Shown: positions 37,862 to 49,395 of the stretch, piece by piece | Numbering within the stretch: position 1 is the stretch's first letter | Layout of the letters: each line of letters starts with the position of its first letter | NCBI GenBank assembly: GCA_000149265.1 | Contig: CH003367.1 | Span: 141,468 to 205,467 of the forward strand | Direction: 5' to 3' | Source of the DNA: Ciona savignyi | Taxonomy: Eukaryota; Chordata; Ascidiacea; Phlebobranchia; Cionidae | DNA length: 64,000 nt | The notes under the pieces: generated by a model | The model's database searches: none | Told to the model about the DNA's origin: nothing | The model's input: the letters and a program-made list of their open reading frames with translations, nothing else | Translations under genes and position numbers: made by a program

Positions 37862-40800
37862 ATGAACGACGAAGAAGAAAGAGTCGTCTTTAGACGATCA
37901 GTGAAAAGTTTTTCTGATAAATTTAAAGAGTTTTGTCGCAAAACGGCACGAAAGGGTAAAAAATCAGTTAAGGATAATAAGGTGTACATGGTTGAAACAT
38001 CGGAAAGACGACTTACAAAAGCCGGTAAGTTACTTAACGATTGCGTGTCCAGGGACATATTATCTAAGAAATTGTTTAGCACGCTCGTACAAGATGTATA
38101 TTTATAATATATTTATACTAACATAAGATACTGGATCTTAGTATTAGATATAACTTTACTTTTTGTAAGTTAGTATTCTTTATTTTACCGACGCTAAGGT
38201 GGGTTAGAGATTACCGTAAAAGCTCTATTTGAGCGCCACCTCTAATAGATCGCCACTCAGGTTTCTACCTATGTTAGCAATTAACATATCTAATAAATAT
38301 CAAATGATGTTAGTGACGGGGTCATCGCGGGTTGGAAACTTAGAAATATAAACTAAAATGACAGTACGTTAGTACCAATAAGAAAAGAGAAGATAATACT
38401 TTAACTGTGTAAAAGTCACTGCTGTAGAATTCATGTTATTCTTAGAACGATGTACTTTTACGGGTCGTTGAATTTAGGAGGCGTTCAACTAATTATTTTC
38501 CCTATCTCTCCAATGCAAACTGACCTCACAAAAACGACTGTCACTCAAAATCCTGACATAGGAAGTCTTAGATTTTTTCACAATTTAAAATTAAAGCTTG
38601 GATCTGCAACCTAAACTCAAAACCCTACAAAATTTTGTTTAAAAATTTTGAGCCCATACCCCTTCGTACATCGGCAACTTTTTTCCAACAAAACAGCTAG
38701 CAGATGCACATTCAACACCTTTATTTTACAAAGCACTGCTCCACGATTACAAAACTTTACAGCTAAACGAGAACACCGGCGCGCAGCCTAGCACATGCTG
38801 CTTTCAACAAAACAAACATTGGGGAATCACCACCATTGTTACTCAGCAAAACACTAGTTTAAAAACAATGACTCATGGAGGGTACCACTCGTCACATCCT
38901 GCCGTTCATAGAGGTCTTAATTGGTTATACGCCATCTAAACCACCCACTGCCGCTGCATGCACATTATTCTCATAAAAATGATTGCTGTTGGAAATCTGT
39001 GTATATAAAGTGTACCAATGTTAACATGCTAATTTTAAGTTTTAGTTATTTCAAACTAATTACTGTCAAAAGCATGTATTTTATGGTATATCTGTAAATG
39101 AAGTACGGGAACTTTGTTTTACGGGTTAAGTGGATGGTTCGCTAGGTGCCTTTGTTCGCTAATGGTCGTTATAAACAGAATATAAAATAAGACTACAAAC
39201 GCTTATTTTCACCAAACAATACTTTTTACCGCATTAACTTTTTCGGGTCGTGTGATTGTTCGATTACATATAGTAGTACAACGTTGTACTTCGTAATACA
39301 AATAGACCGTTTACTTCGACTCCTTTCAATTGAAAGGTTGTAGGTTCTAAACTACTCGCTAGCTAGTCGGTTGTGTCCTTGGGCAAGGCACGTAACGGAC
39401 ATTGCATAAACTAAGCAGAATGGGTTTTACCAAATTGAAGGGACGTGTTTATCATACACAACACACTACAATAACCGATAACCTGACGGTGGGCGTGAAG
39501 TGATGCTAGTGTGTTAACCATTTTGGTTTTCCCATTCACGAGGATAAACGTGCCTAAAAGTTGTAGCAAAAAACTATCTGTTTAAGTGTGACATGTTTGC
39601 GTAAATAGATCCACGGAAGAGCCATTTTTATATTTAATTGTTATTTTTTCTTGATTTTTTTTAATAAAAAATGTACAATATGCATTGTGCATGTAAAACT
39701 TGTTGTTTAAACCTTAAATACGAAAGTTTAAAGCCTAAACTACAATATCACTTTTTCTTATTTTTACAGTTTCTGCGGAGAGTTCCGATAGTTCGGATGA
39801 TGCTACAGTTGTGGAACTGGCTTATCCAAAACGAAAACGATGCAACAGAAAACAAAATTCAAACATAGACAACTCTGTCGAGTCAGATGAAGTTTGCTTG
39901 GACGTGATGACGAATACGAGGAAAATATCAACACGAATGAGAATCAGCAGATCAAGTGGTATTTTAATCACATTGGTTATAATTTTATCGTTTAATTTAG
40001 TGTGGAATATACATATATTTCATACTATAAGAGAGCTTCCCAGTGTTTATAGTATTTGGTGTCAATACACATATAGGAAAATTCATGCTTATAGTACATT
40101 GGCTATAGAGCTTTCTAATTATTTAATCTTATATTTACTTGTGTTTGTTTCGAAAAATAACGAATTAGTTAAAATTCAAAAAATAATCTCTGTAGGGGAT
40201 TTTCAAGTGAAGTTTGGTGAAGCTTCAAAGGGTTTATCAAACGTATTTCCTTTAAAAGAAAGTCCATTTTTACAACGCATGGGAGGAGAGTCACGAAATG
40301 TACTGAGTATTGGTTGGAAAGTTCGAAATGCGTTGGCAAGCCTTACCGAGTAAGTAGTATACAATAACGTAGCTAAAAAATGTGTCTCCAATTAGTATCA
40401 CCACATTGCGTGTTAAGTGACACCAATTTAATATCCTGACTTTTGTAATTACGAAGTATAGTAAGCGATCCTGTAGTATTTAGAGATACCGCTAAAAGCC
40501 AGGTCTCGCAAACTCGCGCCAGTACGAACACGTGTTTTTTTAAGATGACGTCTAAGCAGTATTCTTTCCATAGAAATTCACCTCAGGGATAAAGCTGCCA
40601 TAACTAACATAAAAAAGACTTATTTTATTCCAAATCTTAAATCTGAAATATGCAATCTAAAAAAGTTAAATTTTTTTTCAAAATTTTTCCATCTTTCCTA
40701 AAAAAACGAAATAATACAATCAACAATTTACTTTAACAACATTTACAAAACTACAAAACTGAACAGCAAACACTGGTGCGAAGCTCAGTGCATAGTCCTC

Positions 40801-43800
40801 GCCATTATGATTCGATACATGTGCGCTTCACGCTGTTTGTTAAAAACTGTTTGTGGCCAAGGGTTTGTTCCACCGGTTGATATGCAGTATTAAAGTTAAA
40901 AACCTACCTAATAACGAATCTGTCACGGATTCAAAACTTGTTTCGGTAACAAAGGTTAATGTATATTCATCCTTATTAATCACACTGCAATAATTAATCG
41001 TATTTTACAAAGGCCGCAAAATATCAACACTTATTACTTGGAGGCTGTCGGGCGAGGCAATCTGCGAGAAGTAAAAGCTCTATTTGCCATTGTACGAACC
41101 GATCGAAGAATGGATTTAAAAAGAAACTGCGTGGATCAGAATGAACGGTCTGCGCTGAGGATTGCAGTTGAAAACAAAGACCCAGATATGTGTGAACTAC
41201 TAATTAAAAATAAGGTATAATGGCGTTTTCTTTATATTGTTACAATACAGACTTGAACTTTTCTGTGGTGCACTATAGATTAATGGTCAGCCCGGTGGCC
41301 CATTAATCATAAGCGGCAAGATCGATTCTTACCGAGACCTTATCTTTTTTTATAATATCATATATACTTCCTTGAATATTAAAGTAATTTCATTAATATA
41401 ACATGAAACGATGATTATGTTAACCGCGTAAATGGGAGAACCCCAGGAGCGTTATCGAACTATAATTCATTTGATCACCGAGACGATTAAGACATATAAA
41501 GATTTTTGATATAAAATATTTTTTGAACTTTCGTAGAACTTATTTCTCTATTGGGCTCTAAAATAGTCAACTAAGTGAATTACTCGAAGGTTCAGCAAAA
41601 TAGCTTTGCGAGTTTCGAAAACTATAACAGTTTGGTTAACACAAACAAACCAAAGTATTCGGTTGTATAATCTTGAATATTCTTTCAGTGTAAGGTATTC
41701 AGGTGTCTTCATCTTATTTAATGTTTTTTTTGTAACGCTTATATCCAAGGTTCACGTTGGTGACTGCCTGTTTCATGCTATCCGGATCGGCTATGTTCCA
41801 GTAGTGGAATTGATACTCGAAAACCGTCGATCAGTGAACGCTATAATTCAAGATGACAATCCCTATTTTTCTTCTGGAACAACTCCAATGCTTTTAGCTG
41901 CTTGTATGGACAATTATGAAATAATCAAGTTGCTTTTTAAGTCCGGACATCGAGAATTGCAGGTAAATGCTTACGTAGAACTCATTAATCCATAGGGTTC
42001 GGAAATATCTACGAATGGCCTTGCTTAAGAACACAACCGATTAGCCAGCGACCAGTTTTAAGTCTGCAACCTCTCAAGAGCCAGCAAATAACCCACTATG
42101 CTATTTCGTTGGACAGACATATCAACACCTACAACGAACATTATTTTTATTATAAAATAAAAAGTTTGCAGTCAAAGTGAATGAACAAATTTATCTAAAC
42201 ATAGCGGTATACTAATAGGCTAACTCGAAAAATTCAAAGTTGTGTTTATGGACTCTGTTAAAATTTAAAAAAATTAGTATTTTTATTTTTAACAAGCCCC
42301 TAAACGTATCAAGTAATCAATGAGTGATTATAAAAGTCCTGGTATAATATCAAGTGATTTGTAAACGCGATGAAGTAAATTTATGTAACTTATAATGCTC
42401 AGAATGATGTACAACAAGGCGACCGATTTCATACCGCCTTCGAATCTGCCACCAAAGTACAATTGGGTTGCAGCGGCAAGTCAAGTCCTTCTTACATAAC
42501 CCTTCTGTGTGAGGTAAGGCAGAACACAATGCAGCCTATTGGATATTGACAACGTATTAGTTGTAAAAAAACGATAAAAACTGTAAATCAATAATGTTTA
42601 TAAACCACACACTTTAAACCCATAAAATTTCGTTTTTTTCAGATGAAAGATACAGACCCCATGCAATACTGTATCGAACATATAAAAGATCTTCGAAGAC
42701 AGGCAAACGTAGAATATGAGTATGCCGATTTCTATAAACAGCTGGAACTGCAGACTGAAGATTTTCTGTGTAGTTTGCTTGATCAGGTAAATATTTTTTG
42801 TTTTAGCATTTTCAGGCTTGGCTATGTTTTATATTGCACTCTACTATTTCCAGATTCGATCTTCTGAGGAACTTGCCGATTTATTTGAGTACAGATACAA
42901 AAGTTGCGACCAGAAAGATTGTACCAGCATATGTTTACCAAGCAACAATTACAGAAAAGCAATATGCAAAATGCAACTTCTGGACGATGCAAATTCAAAT
43001 CGATTAGTTAAATTCGTAACTCATCATTATTCCCAGGTTGCCATTGAGTTTTAATACTAAAAATTAGGTTTTTTAAATGTTATAAACTACTGTATACACT
43101 TCAGTGCTAGCCTTTAAAATGTATACGTTAATTGGTTTTAATATTTTCTGTATCAGCTAGCACTTGCTTACATGAGGTACCGCAATACGCCATTTCTTAA
43201 CGACTCCTCTTATGCACGGAACTCTATGATGCGGTGTTTCCTTGGTATTCTATTTCCTGTTTTATCAGTGCTTTACCTTATTTCGCCATACACAAAGTGT
43301 GGAAGTAAGTAACTTATTTACAAATTGTACAATTAATTTAATAAAGTAACCATACCTATAATAACACAAGTGGCTTTAACCATTTATAATAATAATACAG
43401 AAATACATTTCAGGTCTTATTGTGTCTCCAGTGGTCTCATTTGATTGCCATATGGCCTCAGATGTAGCGTTTGTATTTATTATCGTATCGAATCTGATCA
43501 CAAAAGATGTGGATCGACACTATTTAGGTAAGCTGTTTAAAAATAAACAAATATGAAAAACAAAAATATCGCTAGTGTGTAATTAGTGGACTGAAAAACA
43601 ATAAAAGGATAATAAATACATTGAATACATCCAGCCAAGACGTACTACTGAAAGTAAGTGGTTATGTGGCCCAATAATGATTTACGCGGCTTATTTATAT
43701 ACATATAATGAAACAAAACAAAGCCAGCCCATAACCAGTTATAATTTAATGAGTAAAAATGGAGGTTAGTAAATACAAATCGGTTAAATACAGTATCTGA

Positions 43801-45383
43801 CAGAGAACTTTTATTATTCTTAACTACATTCGATTAATTCTCTGGTGGTTTAGATAGGTGCCCGCATAATGTTTTTCCCGGAGACAGCCTTCCAGTCTGT
43901 AGCTTATTTTAATATCATCAATATAATTTAATCAATCAATATTAAAGGTTCCGAGCCGACCACATTAGAGTGGATTGCCTTGCTTTGGATTCTTGGAAAA
44001 TGGGTTCAAGAATTCGAGGAGTTATACCACAGAGGATGGAAAAGTTATTTCAGAGATCATTGGAACCACACTGATCTAGTTGCCCTTCTTTTAATGTCAG
44101 TCGCAATCATTTTCAGGTTGGAATAACTAAACTTGTTGTGTGGTGATTAAATGTAACGGGGTGCAATATTTTAGGTACGGACACAAACGAAAAAAATGGT
44201 TGTTTAACATAGGTCACTAAGAGTTTAAAATTAAAGAAATGCAGCGTTTATCTGTGGTTAATTAAAACAGTTGTTGTTTTCACAAAAAAAGACCAATTAA
44301 TAATTTAAGGGTTGCTTACTTTCCGGGCGTAAACTGGATTGTTTAAAATTAAATTGGGTTGTACACGTTTATATACATCTATCTATAACAAAGCATGCTA
44401 ATAATTGGTAAATCCACATATATACATCCCCTAGAATTTGTAGAGGACATTTAATACTTCATTAGTGAATAACTTAAATATCTTCCAGGGGTCTTGATTA
44501 TAACAAACGAGCAACATATGAAGCTTTGTACACGGTTAATGCTACAGTTCCTGTGCCCAGTCCTTTTGAACCAAGAATGATTGCTGATGGTTTATTTGCC
44601 TGGGCGTATGTATTTGTATTTCTGCGGCTTCTAAGTCTAACAAGAGCGAATAGAAATCTCGGACCACTGCAGGTTACTTTATCACGAATGATGGGCGATG
44701 TTATGCGATTTCTTTTAATATTTTTCCTCGTGATGATTGCCTTTGCCCTAGGACTGAGTGAATTATATTGGGTTTATGGGACTCCCAAAGGAAAAATAAT
44801 ACTGTGTTCATTTGGAAGTAATCAAACCGTCGATCAAACCTGCAAAAAATCGACCATACTGTTCAGTGGTCTCTGGCCTTCACTTAAAACTCTATTCTGG
44901 GCGCTTTTCGGACATGTTGATCTTACACAATTATCGTTATCAAACCAACACGGTTTCACTGAAGCAATTGGTCGGTTACTTCTCGCAATCTACCACGCTA
45001 TTGCTATAATCGTAATACTGAACATGCTAATAGCCATGATGTCAAGGTCGTACCAGATAACAAGTGAAAACGAAGAAAGGGAATGGAAATTTCACCGAAC
45101 TGAAATGTGGATCCGATACATTCGTAAAGAAGCAATTCGTCCATCTCCTATGAACTTGATCCCTCATCCACATATGGTTCTGAAAAAGCTACGACTATTT
45201 ATACAAATAATTTTACGACGGAGAACTGTCACATCAAAAAATACGAATTGTTTCTCGTGCACTGAAAATTCCATAAAATACGAATCGGAACTTTACATAT
45301 TAAAATGTCGCTGCAAAATAATCAAACGGAAGTTGGTGAGAAGAAATAAATTTAAATTTATGTTCTCTAAAGCTGAGAGATAA
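37862..45383 (+). CDS. TRPC-type cation channel, 11 exons
   Basis: Canonical transient receptor potential channel, expected to be a Ca2+-permeable tetramer in the plasma membrane. Exons: 37862-38024, 39770-40349, 41013-41214, 41750-41962, 42403-42513, 42643-42786, 42854-43036, 43157-43304, 43414-43527, 43948-44116, 44489-45383. All phases agree, giving 973 aa. Order: a basic N-terminal extension, ankyrin-like repeats (about 249-390), the TRP_2-like linker (KSSPSYITLL, DFLCSLLD), six membrane segments, the pore segment LKTLFWALFGHVDL (808-821), the S6 helix NMLIAMMSRSY, the TRP box EWKFHR from Glu874 (consensus EWKFAR), and a TRPC-style NLIPHPH tail. The C-terminal tail after the TRP box is short. 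Odd: exon 2 encodes two hydrophobic stretches before the ankyrin repeats (about 118-138 and 163-181), unusual for this family (see findings). Which TRPC subtype it is remains open. Confidence 0.93.
38465..38945 (+). repeat. Unnamed ~470-bp interspersed repeat, copy 2
   Basis: Inverted relative to the copy at 15685-16145 and roughly four-fifths identical by eye. It starts near 'gaatttaggaggcgttcaac' and ends near 'ttaattggttatacgccatct'. It lies in TRPC intron 1. Confidence 0.75.
39305..39555 (+). repeat. tRNA-derived SINE copy in TRPC intron 1
   Basis: Contains 'cctttcaattgaaaggttgtaggttctaaac' (head with box-B-like motif), 'agtcggttgtgtccttgggcaaggcac', 'ataacctgacggtgggcgtgaagtgatg' and the tail 'cattcacgaggataaacgtg'. 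Confidence 0.82.
40475..40900 (+). repeat. Strongly diverged relative of the unnamed repeat
   Basis: In TRPC intron 2. Blocks such as 'ttacaaaactacaaaactgaacagcaaacactggtgcgaagctcagtgca' correspond to 'ttacaaaactttacagctaaacgagaacaccggcgcgcagcctagcaca' in copy 2. The rest is hard to align. Confidence 0.4.
41270..41495 (-). repeat. SINE tail and tRNA-like fragment in TRPC intron 3
   Basis: 41405-41490 ('gtaaatgggagaaccccaggagcgttatc', 'tgatcaccgagacgatta') matches the 3' body of the SINE in reverse. At 41285-41340 'agcccggtggcccattaatcat' with 'gatcgattcttaccgagacc' looks like a separate box-A/box-B pair. Confidence 0.4.
42010..42118 (-). repeat. SINE head fragment in TRPC intron 4
   Basis: 'ggccttgcttaagaacacaaccgattagccagcgaccagttttaagtctgcaacctctcaagagc' is the reverse of the SINE box-B and linker region. 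The body is missing. Confidence 0.65.
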
Positions 45384-45486
45384 GGTACCGCCAATAATAA
45401 ATTTACATAATACAAAACATATTTTAAAAAGTATTTCAAATAAATGATTTTGTACATTACTATGTTGAAAACGGTGTGCATTTTTC

Positions 45487-45492
45487 AATAAA
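45487..45492 (+). other. Poly(A) signal AATAAA of TRPC gene
   Basis: Canonical hexamer 104 bases after the TRPC stop codon. Another AATAAA lies near 45440. Confidence 0.5.
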
Positions 45493-45514
45493 GGCTCACG
45501 AAATTTTCTTTTTT

Positions 45515-45572
45515 TATGACAAATTGTATATTTTCATGACAAATTGTACATTTTCAAGACGAATTGTATATT
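45515..45572. repeat. Tandem repeat, ~22-bp unit x3
   Basis: Three units of 'atgacaaattgtatattttc' with a few substitutions, just past the TRPC 3' end. Confidence 0.8.
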
Positions 45573-47108
45573 GTATTTGCCGATTATTTCCGTCTTATTT
45601 CGCATGAAGTTCACTTCGTCACTGCCAGAACAATGTAAAACATAATGTAAAATATGCTTTCATAATAAGTTACAAGCATACCATAACAAATATAAGACGC
45701 GTCTTATTCTGCTACATTACATGGGTGTTTAACCTCCGTAGCAAACCATGTTTCTAGCGATACAGCAATGTAAGGGATGGTTAATCAAACAATACGAACA
45801 GAAAACCACAAATTTTCGTAGCACACCATACGTGTATTTTTATTACGACGCTGCGTATACTGTATTTTGTGTGAGGTTAATCATTATATTGCTCTATAAA
45901 ATTAAATGAAAATTTTTGTATATTAAGAAAGGTAAGATTGTGCCGCTTTCCCGTCAGCAATTTCTTTCTATGCTTTAAACGTAGAAGTGTTAATATGGAC
46001 ACAGTAAATTTCTTTAAACACAACAATGCATACAGGCTGGCATGTGGCTTATACTTTCGTAAAAAAAATACTTCATTTTGTAAAAAAAAAACTTCTCACC
46101 TCATTTGTTTACATCTTAAATAGTTTTGTAGGCCTGTACACTGTTTGTTCACATAAGTGCCGTTTGGGTAATAAATGATTCTTTCTGTGCAGATCACTTT
46201 TAACATAACAATACGGAAGTTTGTGAAAGAAGCTCAGCTGTGAGGTTAGTAAGTTAAACACCGACAGTTAGTTAAATAAAGTAACAAAATTGAATTTGGA
46301 ATTTGTAAAATCCTGTTCACATTTTAAGTTGTAAGCGTTTCAATGGACTACCTAAAATGCAGCAGGATGGAGCGGTGGAATAGCAATACGGGTGAGTACT
46401 TTACACACATGACCGTGACAGCTACATAACGAGTTTACATTGGTTGGCGTTAGTATAAAATGTAATTTTTGGTTCGGTGCTGGTCGCGTACCTAGCTTTC
46501 CTTATTGGGGACTGAACGAGGGCAACTGGAAGGTAGCGTCGATGTTTATTCTGACGCACAGTAATGGTGTTGTGTGGTCGAGTGATTAATGCAACCGGTA
46601 CATATACAAAATTTTATACAAAACGGTCTTAGCAACAAGCCCAACATGAATTTGAAACTAATCCCCATTAAAAGGGTGTGGCTTATTGGTAAACGCCACC
46701 GATTCATATACTGCTTACCTTTATAAAAAAACGGTTTTGGGATCGAGCCAATCCTGGCTTCGAACATTCTCCCAGTTAAAAAATACTGGTTATATATGTA
46801 CGGTCGTGTGGCCTTATTGTTAACGCAACCAATACATATACCGAATTATATACAAACAACTGTCTTAGCAATGAGCTCCGTCGTAGTAATTTGGCCCCAT
46901 AAAAAAAACTGGTTCCAAGTTTTTGATTTATTGGCTCAAATTAATAATTTGCAAAAGTCATTGTTACTTGTTAACACTATGGAAGGTAGTGTTCTATTCT
47001 TTATTGTCTGATGGCCGTGTCTGAAGTGCTTCCTGAACACGCATTATGCGGTTCTTAACTTTAAAAAGTATTTCTTCATTTCTTCATATAGAAAACCTTG
47101 GATCTATT
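45573..47108. other. Spacer with tRNA-like short repeats
   Basis: No supported exon. A weak first-exon look-alike at 46343-46391 (+) was not accepted. The region 46550-46910 is filled with related ~100-bp units, listed separately. Confidence 0.45.
46550..46910. repeat. Cluster of short tRNA-like repeat units
   Basis: Three related units of about 100-120 bp. Each has 'gtgtggtcgagtgattaatgc' or a variant (box-A form), then 'accggtacatatac', then 'aaacggtcttagcaacaagccc' or 'aacggttttgggatcgagcc' (box-B form). Unit starts are near 46568, 46676 and 46803. A further relative lies at about 47875-47945 ('acatatacctattttaatataagtaaaacggttttgatgacgagccca'). This appears to be a second tRNA-derived family, distinct from the main SINE. 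Confidence 0.55.
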
Positions 47109-49395
47109 TTACAAAGGTAATTTTTTAAATCTGTGTCGTAATGCAGACCAATTTGCATTCGCACAACCAAGGCGCTTAATGTTAAAACTATCAATTGTTT
47201 GGTAAATTGTGACTTCATTTACTTGACCCTCATAATCATGGGTTCGCCTGCACTGACGTGTCGTGATTCTGAAGTTTCGACGGTAATGATTGAAAACAGA
47301 ATACTCCTGAAAAATAAACACAATAAGATATTTTATAATGAGTTGAAGTATAAAAACAATTTCAGTTTTATGTACAGCGTGTAATATATGTATGATCCCT
47401 TGGACCAAAACGCTTTAACACACTTTACAGTTACTTCTAACTGATTTAAAATACAAAGTTGGGCTGCGAGCACGTAGACGTACAAAAACAACCTGTTTAC
47501 CTTTTTATTCTGCTTTGCCGTCTTGCAGGCACACATTGCGTTAATCCATTTGGACCGTAGCATGTACAAGTCATGGTTAGATTCCGTCCATTGTGCGAGT
47601 GTAGGTAAGGCCATTGATCACACTTTCTTCGTTCTGAACAAAGTGGATTTCCTCTCAACACTCCAGTATCTAAAAGATACAGTTTAAGATTTATGTTTAA
47701 ATTACTACTGATACACCATACCAGTGACAACAGGACAGCTGTAGCAGGTATCTTGAGAGTTTGGCACACAAGTGTTTCCTCTAAGAAGTTTTGCAGGTCG
47801 GACCGTTGGCCTTCCTGCGTAAAAATAAACAAAATATATTTCTTGCCCACGCACCAGATAAATATCCCTGTACGGTCATTAAAGCGCCCGTAACATATAC
47901 CTATTTTAATATAAGTAAAACGGTTTTGATGACGAGCCCATCCAATTTCAAAAAAGAGATCGATAAAAAACTAATACTTACTACATTCACATTGATATAC
48001 TCCTCTTGCTTGACCCAAACATGTGCACGTACATGTCGAATTTCTCCAGGAATCACCCACGGAATGCAAAAGCCCTGTCTGAAGTTTATTATCACAGTAA
48101 AAACATAAATAAATGGATAAATGGAATGGATACATCGAATAAACAAACACTGCTTCTGATAAATGGATTGTGTTAGAAAATAATCTCAAAATTTTAGAAG
48201 TGCTTTTATATAAACTAAAACAAAGGTTTTTTAAAACAATTTTAATTTACTATAATAAAATTTCAAAAATCGCCCTTAAGACACTATGGCAAGCATACCT
48301 CTTTATCTTGACACTTTTCTCCGTCGGAACAGTTATAGTCGGTTGCACAGCCACATGCATTGTGCGTGGGGTAACAACCGGGTGGATATGTGAACACGTT
48401 GCACCTAAGTTGCAAGCCGTTTATTAGATAGATGTATGGTTAGTTAACATTTACAATTAGATCGACAATTTTACAAGGTTCTTATCACTTTAAAAATTTT
48501 GTAGTATTTTTATTCGCTGTTTATATTTTGCCGATACATCTTGTTATATTAACCCACTCCCTGACATATCAAGCAAAAAAATTAGCAGGGCCACATTTTC
48601 AGTCCTTAACGGCAAAATATTAAATTTTAGCACCGAATCGTTATAAAAAACATATTTTTTTATGATGTCACTAAAACCAAACTTAGTAAATATTTCGTCT
48701 ATTTTTAACAGCTATAAAAACAAACTACAATTTTAAAAGGTTATTTTGGAATTGAACAACAATTTTACCAAAAAATTCCTTAAATCTTTTGAAATCGAGC
48801 AATAAACAAGTTTAAATTCATTGCTATAATTAAACAAACTTTACATCAAACAAATTTCACCAACCTATGTGTACAATTGCCAATGGGTCGACCATTTGAT
48901 ATTTCGCAGGTGCAGTTATAAATGCACCCACTTTTCGAAGTGTGTTGAAAATGTTCTCCTTCTTTGTAAATGTTTCGTTTCACATAGCATTCATCTGCGC
49001 ATAATATAATTTACAGTTTCTTTATTTCCATTCCAGTCCAAATTTACAGTTATACAGGAGTTTGTATACAGAACGTATGACATTGGCAGAATTCTCAACA
49101 CATAAACGTGAGTTAAGGCTTCTAAGTTTGGTAAAATGGCCCCGGGACAGTTGTGCTATTATACCAAGGCAAATTACTTAGACCGCATGGGCTTTAGATG
49201 CCGATACGGTTCTATGGTAATTATAAATTATTGCGTGAGATATCGGTGTATTTCATATATTCGCAGCAATCCTGTTTAACACATGCTATCAAATTTAGCA
49301 GAAACGAATAAATAACACTTATACTTACTTGAAGATGCAAACAAATCGGCGATGCCGCACATTAAAACAAGTAGTATAAATATTGCTTTCCCCAT
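47109..49395 (-). CDS. Secreted Cys-rich protein with fibronectin-type-I-like repeats
   Basis: Small extracellular protein. Exons: 49395-49329 (MGKAIFILLVLMCGIADLFA signal peptide), 48994-48865, 48404-48299, 48078-47982, 47669-47501, and a last exon of uncertain choice. Using 47268-47109 gives 242 aa. Using the stronger-looking acceptor before 47306 gives a different, shorter end with a stop at 47219. Each middle exon carries 4-6 Cys. The FN1-like pattern is clearest in exon 4 (GDSWRN, then CTCTCLGQARGVYQCEC), exon 2 (YKEGEHF, then CIYNCTCE and GNC) and exon 5 (LTMTCTCYGPNGLTQC). FN1 modules have the form G-D/E-x-W/F ... C-x-C-x-G-x-G ... C. Exon 3 (GCYPTHNACGCATDYNCSDGEKC) is another Cys-rich module, not clearly FN1. 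No membrane anchor was seen. The partner and function are unknown; matrix or plasma binding is only inference from the fold. Confidence 0.65.

Noticed and set aside
46343..46391. Short plus-strand frame MDYLKCSRMERWNSNT ending at a GTGAGT donor, with another open stretch at 46460-46588.
   Set aside because: No recognisable family. The second stretch runs into a tRNA-like repeat, and no further exon follows.
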